The notes below the pieces were generated by a model that saw nothing but the letters and a program-made list of their open reading frames with translations, searched no databases and had not been told where the DNA came from. From positions 23,622,429 to 23,686,428 of the forward strand of contig OW285187.1 in NCBI GenBank assembly GCA_935421135.1: DNA of 64,000 nucleotides. The letters run 5' to 3'. The first letter of the stretch is position 1. Each line of letters starts with the position of its first letter. Source of the stretch: Bugulina stolonifera (taxonomy: Eukaryota; Bryozoa; Gymnolaemata; Cheilostomatida; Bugulidae). The translations under genes and the position numbers were made by a program. Below are positions 59,201-64,000 of the stretch, in pieces.

Positions 59201-62200
59201 TCAACTAATCTCAGCCAGTAGTGTGGAATCATGTTCCAACTGAACATGTCTAACATGGCATAATGTGATAAATTACGTAAATGTACATGTAGATCAGAAA
59301 TATCAATCTATGGTATGACTGTGATACTGGACTAGAATAACCTGCAGTAATAGAACAAAGGTATGCTTACACCACTGGGGGTTGGAGAGCCTACACGAGG
59401 TTCGGATATATCAGTGGTGGCATCAGTTACCTCTACTGATTGTCTGTTCACATTTTCTATTGCTGCCTGCTGCGCTGCCATACACATCTCCACCACTTTC
59501 TTTTCCAGTTTTCCTCTCATATCGGGTTCAATAGAGGACAACAGCTCCCTTATCCTGCCATTCATTCCAGGTAACACTGAGAGACATCTAAAACCATTAC
59601 GCCAGTAATGAAGAATTCACTAGGGGATTACATCGCATACATTGGTTAAAATCTACTAATGTAAATTAATCATCTACCATGTATTAGCTTCAAGTAAATA
59701 CATGTAATATGAGCTGTCTGTTGCCTTGTTTCACCAAAGATATTGTAAAGCTGCCTTAACTAGTGATGGCTCTAAGAGTAATGCTGTATATATATGCATG
59801 TGCACCACCTGATAGCAAGAAGGTGGAATATTTTCATATACTGTCTGACTCCAGTTACTGACTAGTTTAGCTAGCAAACAAGGAAGACAGGCGGACTAGT
59901 GGTAAACTAATATACGTAGACAGATTATTATTTGAATATACATATACATGTACTTACTTAGAACACTGCAGTATGACACGTCTAGAGTACTTCAATATTC
60001 TAGGTTGGGTGCCAGATTTAGCTATTGCTTTGGCAGAAAATTCAATCATAGAGAGTAAGTGGTGCGAGACGTCATCATTGAATATGTTAAGGCCCACATC
60101 CGATGCTGAGAACTTGGTTGGAAACTCGTCTAGGAGTTGAGTCATGATGAGGAGACGACCATTGAGCCACTGTATCGGTACGCTGTCTGTGTCATTAGGG
60201 GACACACAGCTCTCCACCACATACATACACCCACCCAGGCCTGTCTGCCCTGTTCATTGAAGGTAACACAGTTTGTATTAGGTGACAGCATATTAATGAA
60301 TAACCTAATGGTTTAAAATGCTACAGTTTAACATGAATGCATATGAATACTATAATTATAACAGATTGCACCAATTACACATTTGTTTAAATGTAAGAAA
60401 ATCAGTTGAAACAAAAGGCTCCTGAAGCTATTCAGTTTTCACTCAACAATAAAAATGGACCGCTAGTATGTCATAGTAGGAGTTGTCTTGTCTATACTAA
60501 TGCTTAACATAGAAATCAATATCCTGCAGAGTAGCATGTCTTGCGATAATGTATGACAGCACAGATGTTAACAGCAGGATTCAAGCATATTACACAGAGG
60601 AAGCTTCTTCTGAACTAAACCTCTGGAGTCATTGGTGGGATTTGAATCTGGGTCATCGCAAATGGCATTACAAGCCAATCTGAGTGCCATAAAATTTTTG
60701 GTGGCAACCAACAGCCAATAACAATGAAGATGACCAAAGACCATACAATATAGCAAAATATAGAATTAGCATCCAAGTGAAGGCAACACAACCCCAAATT
60801 AGAGAAACATTCAAGTCTGAGTAGATAATCTTGGGTGAACCTACTGACTGCATTATCAGTACATAGATAGCGTACCTTGGATATTCAGTTCTTTGCCAAT
60901 AGCCAGTTCACCTTCTTGATCCTTTGCAAACTCATGCAGAGTAGATATGGAAAGCTGATTGGTTTTCCTGCAGTATTAACAATAATATAGTCACTAGCAT
61001 GCAATGCAACCTAGCATAATATGGAATACAAACTGATAGTATATCCTTCATGCAAAATACAACTATACAATATACTTATACCTATTATATACTACATTTC
61101 TGCCTAGCATGGGGATGCAGTTGCCTACTCATTCACACTCTAACTCACTATAGCTTATATCTAAAGTATACTGTGCATGTGTATGTTTAATATAGAGTTG
61201 TCTTCTCTTGCACAAATAGTCTACACCAAAGAGCAGGTATAAAATACTACAGACAGTAGGGTTACCTGTTTCCATCAGCACACTTGAGTACAATACTCCG
61301 TATTACGGGTCTCATATACTCTCTCAGCTTGGTGACATCAGGTAGGGAGCAGTACGACAGCATAGTCCTCAGCGATCTCTACAATGTTAACTAGTATTAC
61401 AACCCATCAACTAGACTACTCAATGCAGAACTCTCGTGGGAAAATAAATCAGAATGTCTGTAACTGTAGTAATTACAGTTTTAATCGCTGTTGTGGATTT
61501 AAAAAAATATTGAACTAGAACAACATAGCAATGTTATAATTAGTATCAATTCATAACAATCCCAGTCAATCGAACCCCTAAAAGCAAAGGCTATATTCTC
61601 ATCTCGTATTTTCGCGACTTTAGCATTGTTAAATTGAAAATACATTGAAAATATAATATAGTGAATAACCTACTATTGTAAAGTTATTTGGGATTGTCTT
61701 TCCAACAAATTATTGAAAAATGTGTTAACCAAGGAAAGACAACTTCAAAACCCAAAATATTTTGAGATAAACTTTTCGCATAAAAACATAATTTAAACTT
61801 GCAAATACTCTCTGCTTTGCGCGTCAATAACTCAGAACAGCAGCAATGTTGTTAGTTACTTTGAAAACAGTGACCAATTAAACTCCTGCACCACTATCCC
61901 CTATGGGGTCACTAACCAGTGAAGCTACGTAGACTTTGTAAACAGGGTCAGCCATCATCATGGTCAGGATCTGACAGCTAATCTCCAGCACGGATTCAAT
62001 CCTCGACTGGCTCTGGCTGGTCTGAGTGGTGAGCTGAGGTCGACCACTTGTAGATGATTGGTTGGCCGCTGAAGATGTCATATCCTGCTCTGATGGGTGG
62101 GAGAGCAGCATGACTATTTCCCTACTCAGATATCGGAGAGCCGTTTCTCTCACCACCCACTCGTGTTTCATAAAGAGACAGCCAATCAGATCCTCTCCAA

Positions 62201-63244
62201 ACATCTGCAGAAGTATATTTGTATAAGTATTTCATAGAAATGATTTTCATACGAATTTAAAATTGTATTAGAAGTAGAAGAAAGTAAAATAAATACAAAC
62301 TTTTGGCCAGTAAACCTCTTGTATTCATATGTAAGTTGTGTAAAATATTAAAACATTGTGGAAGCATTACTAGGGTAATATATACCTCCACCCAATGTGT
62401 TGTAGTGCTGGTGTGCTCGGATGGTATGGGCTGGGAACGAGGTAGTAATGTACTTGGCTCTATGTCTGTGAACCCGCTAACTGGTGAGACACCGAGATTG
62501 TTAGGACTTGCATTATAAGTGTCAGTGGAATCAGTCGCTGCCTGCCTTTTAGATACTTCTTCAAAGCTACAGGGCAAAGCAATCAGTTATATAACTGTGC
62601 ATACGTATACAAAAGAATCAAATCCAATCAAGGAATGCAAAGGAATCAATTCTCTTACCTTAATTATCTACAAACTAAACATGTACATTGTATGTACATG
62701 TAGGTGTACAGTGTATATAAGTGTATATTAGTGTACTGTAGTAGAGATAGCTAATGCTGATGTAACATCTTTATTGAATCAATACTTAATGTCTGCATAT
62801 GTCAGCAGTCAGCACAAAATGTCTATAAGTCTGTTAATAAAACAGGCATCAGCATCAGTTGGTACATTTACTAATATACAGCATGCAATTCATCAAATAA
62901 AAGGAACTCTACAAATATACTAATGGAGTAAAACTTTATGAGTTACACAATCTCTTCAAATCAAACACAATTGGTTGATAACCTCGTTGATGATCACTAT
63001 TTGTTGATAAAATTGAGCAGATAAATCCACAAATATTACCATGTGCATTAGTTTCCGCTATTGAGCATGCATGTACATTCAGAGCCCACTAGAGAAAGCT
63101 ATGCATATAGATTGTGTGGATAATGTTATAATATGATAGACTGTACTAGTTAGCAGATGTACCTGTGGGAACTAGTGCTGGTCCAAGAGGTTCTGCAGAG
63201 AGGGCAGGTCAGCAGCTCCCCTTGTTTCTTTACTAACTGGTGCC
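53195..63244 (-). CDS. MAP3K1: MAP3K1 (MEKK1) kinase, 5'-truncated by window edge
   Basis: Nineteen minus-strand exons join in phase: 63163-63244, 62386-62566, 61917-62204, 61266-61378, 60876-60967, 59958-60249, 59371-59587, 58571-59114, 57945-58186, 57469-57730, 57014-57256, 56342-56840, 56006-56169, 55725-55885, 55276-55410, 54518-54812, 54039-54181, 53513-53644 and 53195-53356. About 1,415 residues are present. First comes the end of the RING finger ('[11 protein letters not shown]'), then the helical region ('[11 protein letters not shown]', '[20 protein letters not shown]'), long Ser/Pro/acidic linkers, a ubiquitin-interacting-like helix ('[15 protein letters not shown]'), and the kinase. 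Kinase motifs: '[14 protein letters not shown]', AVKQ lysine, [19 protein letters not shown], '[13 protein letters not shown]' and '[16 protein letters not shown]'. MEKK1 phosphorylates MAP2Ks upstream of JNK and ERK and its RING acts as an E3 ligase. The SWIM domain and start lie right of the window. The donor of exon 55276-55410 (GTTATT) is weak. Confidence 0.95.
55430..55735. repeat. Minisatellite 'GTATATAGTCAGAGTATACTCACA' in MAP3K1 intron
   Basis: Degenerate units of about 20-45 bp, built on CAGTATATAGTCAGAGTATACTCA, fill most of the intron between exons 55276-55410 and 55725-55885. The array runs right up to the donor of the latter exon. Confidence 0.93.
60600..60720 (-). repeat. Possible tRNA-derived SINE fragment
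   Basis: Read on the minus strand, CCCAGATTCAAATCCCACCAA resembles a degenerate tRNA B box and T arm (GGTTCGAATCC type), and a GGC-rich segment about 40 bases upstream could be a worn A box. It lies in a MAP3K1 intron. No A-rich tail or target duplication was found, so this is tentative. Confidence 0.3.
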
Positions 63245-64000
63245 CTGAAAAAAATCCACAGCTAAAATAAGGTTATACATGTAACAAAAAATCCATAATA
63301 GTTACTGCAGAGTGTAGTATTTATTCACCAGGTGTATGTGATATATCAAGTCCCACAGCGCATTTCTCAGTACTACAGTTATCATATTGTATTATATTGT
63401 CCAAATACCATCTACATGTACATGTACATGTATTGCATGTACTGTATGTACTATTAGGATCGACTGACAGCCACTACCAGTTAAAACATGGATAAAGAAT
63501 AATGCAAGCAAGTACCCCATCATTTCGCCCTGGAAATTTATATCACTGAGTCATGCCCCATGAGCTCATTATACCACACAGGACGTTTATACCTGTTTGT
63601 ACAGAAATGTGAGTAATATATGTCAGGTATATACCCACAGAGATATGGCCCAATACATATGCCTACATGTACATGTACATACATTATACAGTGTACTTAT
63701 ACAGTATATAACTGGTATAATAGGCATCCTATAGTGTAGTGTTGTACATGTCATATACTTACACAATGGATTATAGACAGATATGTTATAATTATATTAT
63801 TTGTATATCTACAGTACTTCTATATTATAGCCATACAGACATGGTGTAGCATGTATATACTTACATATAGCCATAGAGGCATGGTGTAGTATGTATATAC
63901 TTACATATAGCCATACAGACATGGTGTAGCATGTATATACTTACATATAGCCATAGAGGCATGGTGTAGTATGTATATACTTACATATAGCCATACAGGC
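63245..64000. other. MAP3K1 intron with 40-bp tandem repeat at window end
   Basis: No further exon was recognised before the window ends. Positions 63,827-64,000 hold more than four units of 40 bp beginning ATAGCCATA. Two versions alternate (CAGACATGGTGTAGCATG and GAGGCATGGTGTAGTATG), giving an 80-bp higher-order period. The array continues beyond the window. Confidence 0.8.

Overview
This is nuclear DNA from an animal, AT-rich and non-vertebrate. The genes are split into many short exons with GT-AG introns of roughly 50 to 1,300 bases. Their products match animal-specific families: MAP3K1 with its RING tail, an ARHGAP32/33-type PX-SH3-RhoGAP protein, TTC39 and DDX56. Many small inverted-repeat transposons and minisatellites sit in introns. 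A sponge or another marine invertebrate would fit, but I cannot fix the phylum from this window.

Layout. 2.7-6.3 kb (+): 3' half of a TTC39-family gene whose 5' half lies left of the window. 8.6-31.1 kb: three tandem copies (A, B, C) of an unrecognised multi-exon gene on the minus strand. It encodes an HMG-box-like N-terminus, a 25-residue repeat array and an acidic C-terminus. Copy C (26.5-30.6 kb) joins into one complete reading frame of 699 residues. Copy A (8.6-13.5 kb) is intact except that its first exon is out of frame. Copy B (14.0-21.5 kb) is a pseudogene that lost its last three exons and was split by two insertions. Between B and C lie debris of the TTC39 3' end and of the DDX56 3' flank. 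The duplicated unit was therefore 'TTC39 end - repeat gene - DDX56 end'. 31.4-36.8 kb (-): complete DDX56, 15 exons. 40.7-52.3 kb (+): complete RhoGAP gene, 18 exons, 966 residues. 53.2-63.2 kb (-): MAP3K1 orthologue from the end of the RING finger to the stop codon (19 exons), with its 5' part right of the window.

Mobile DNA is dense, and several insertions can be proved by target-site duplications: hAT-type elements at 1,122-1,601 and 22,230-23,239, Mutator-like MITEs at 12,303-12,672 and 44,079-44,246, and a 3.1-kb element at 17,724-20,831 whose empty site survives in copy C. The most unusual insertion is a 2.4-kb composite at 14,926-17,371. It has two 386-bp direct repeats, its own TATA-like motifs, a 216-codon ORF and a second small ORF that becomes continuous by a predicted splice. 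I do not recognise its class.

The host genes do not form an operon. TTC39 and DDX56 flank the repeat-gene cluster, and the RhoGAP and MAP3K1 genes converge with under 0.9 kb between their stop codons. No rRNA, tRNA gene or CRISPR array was seen.
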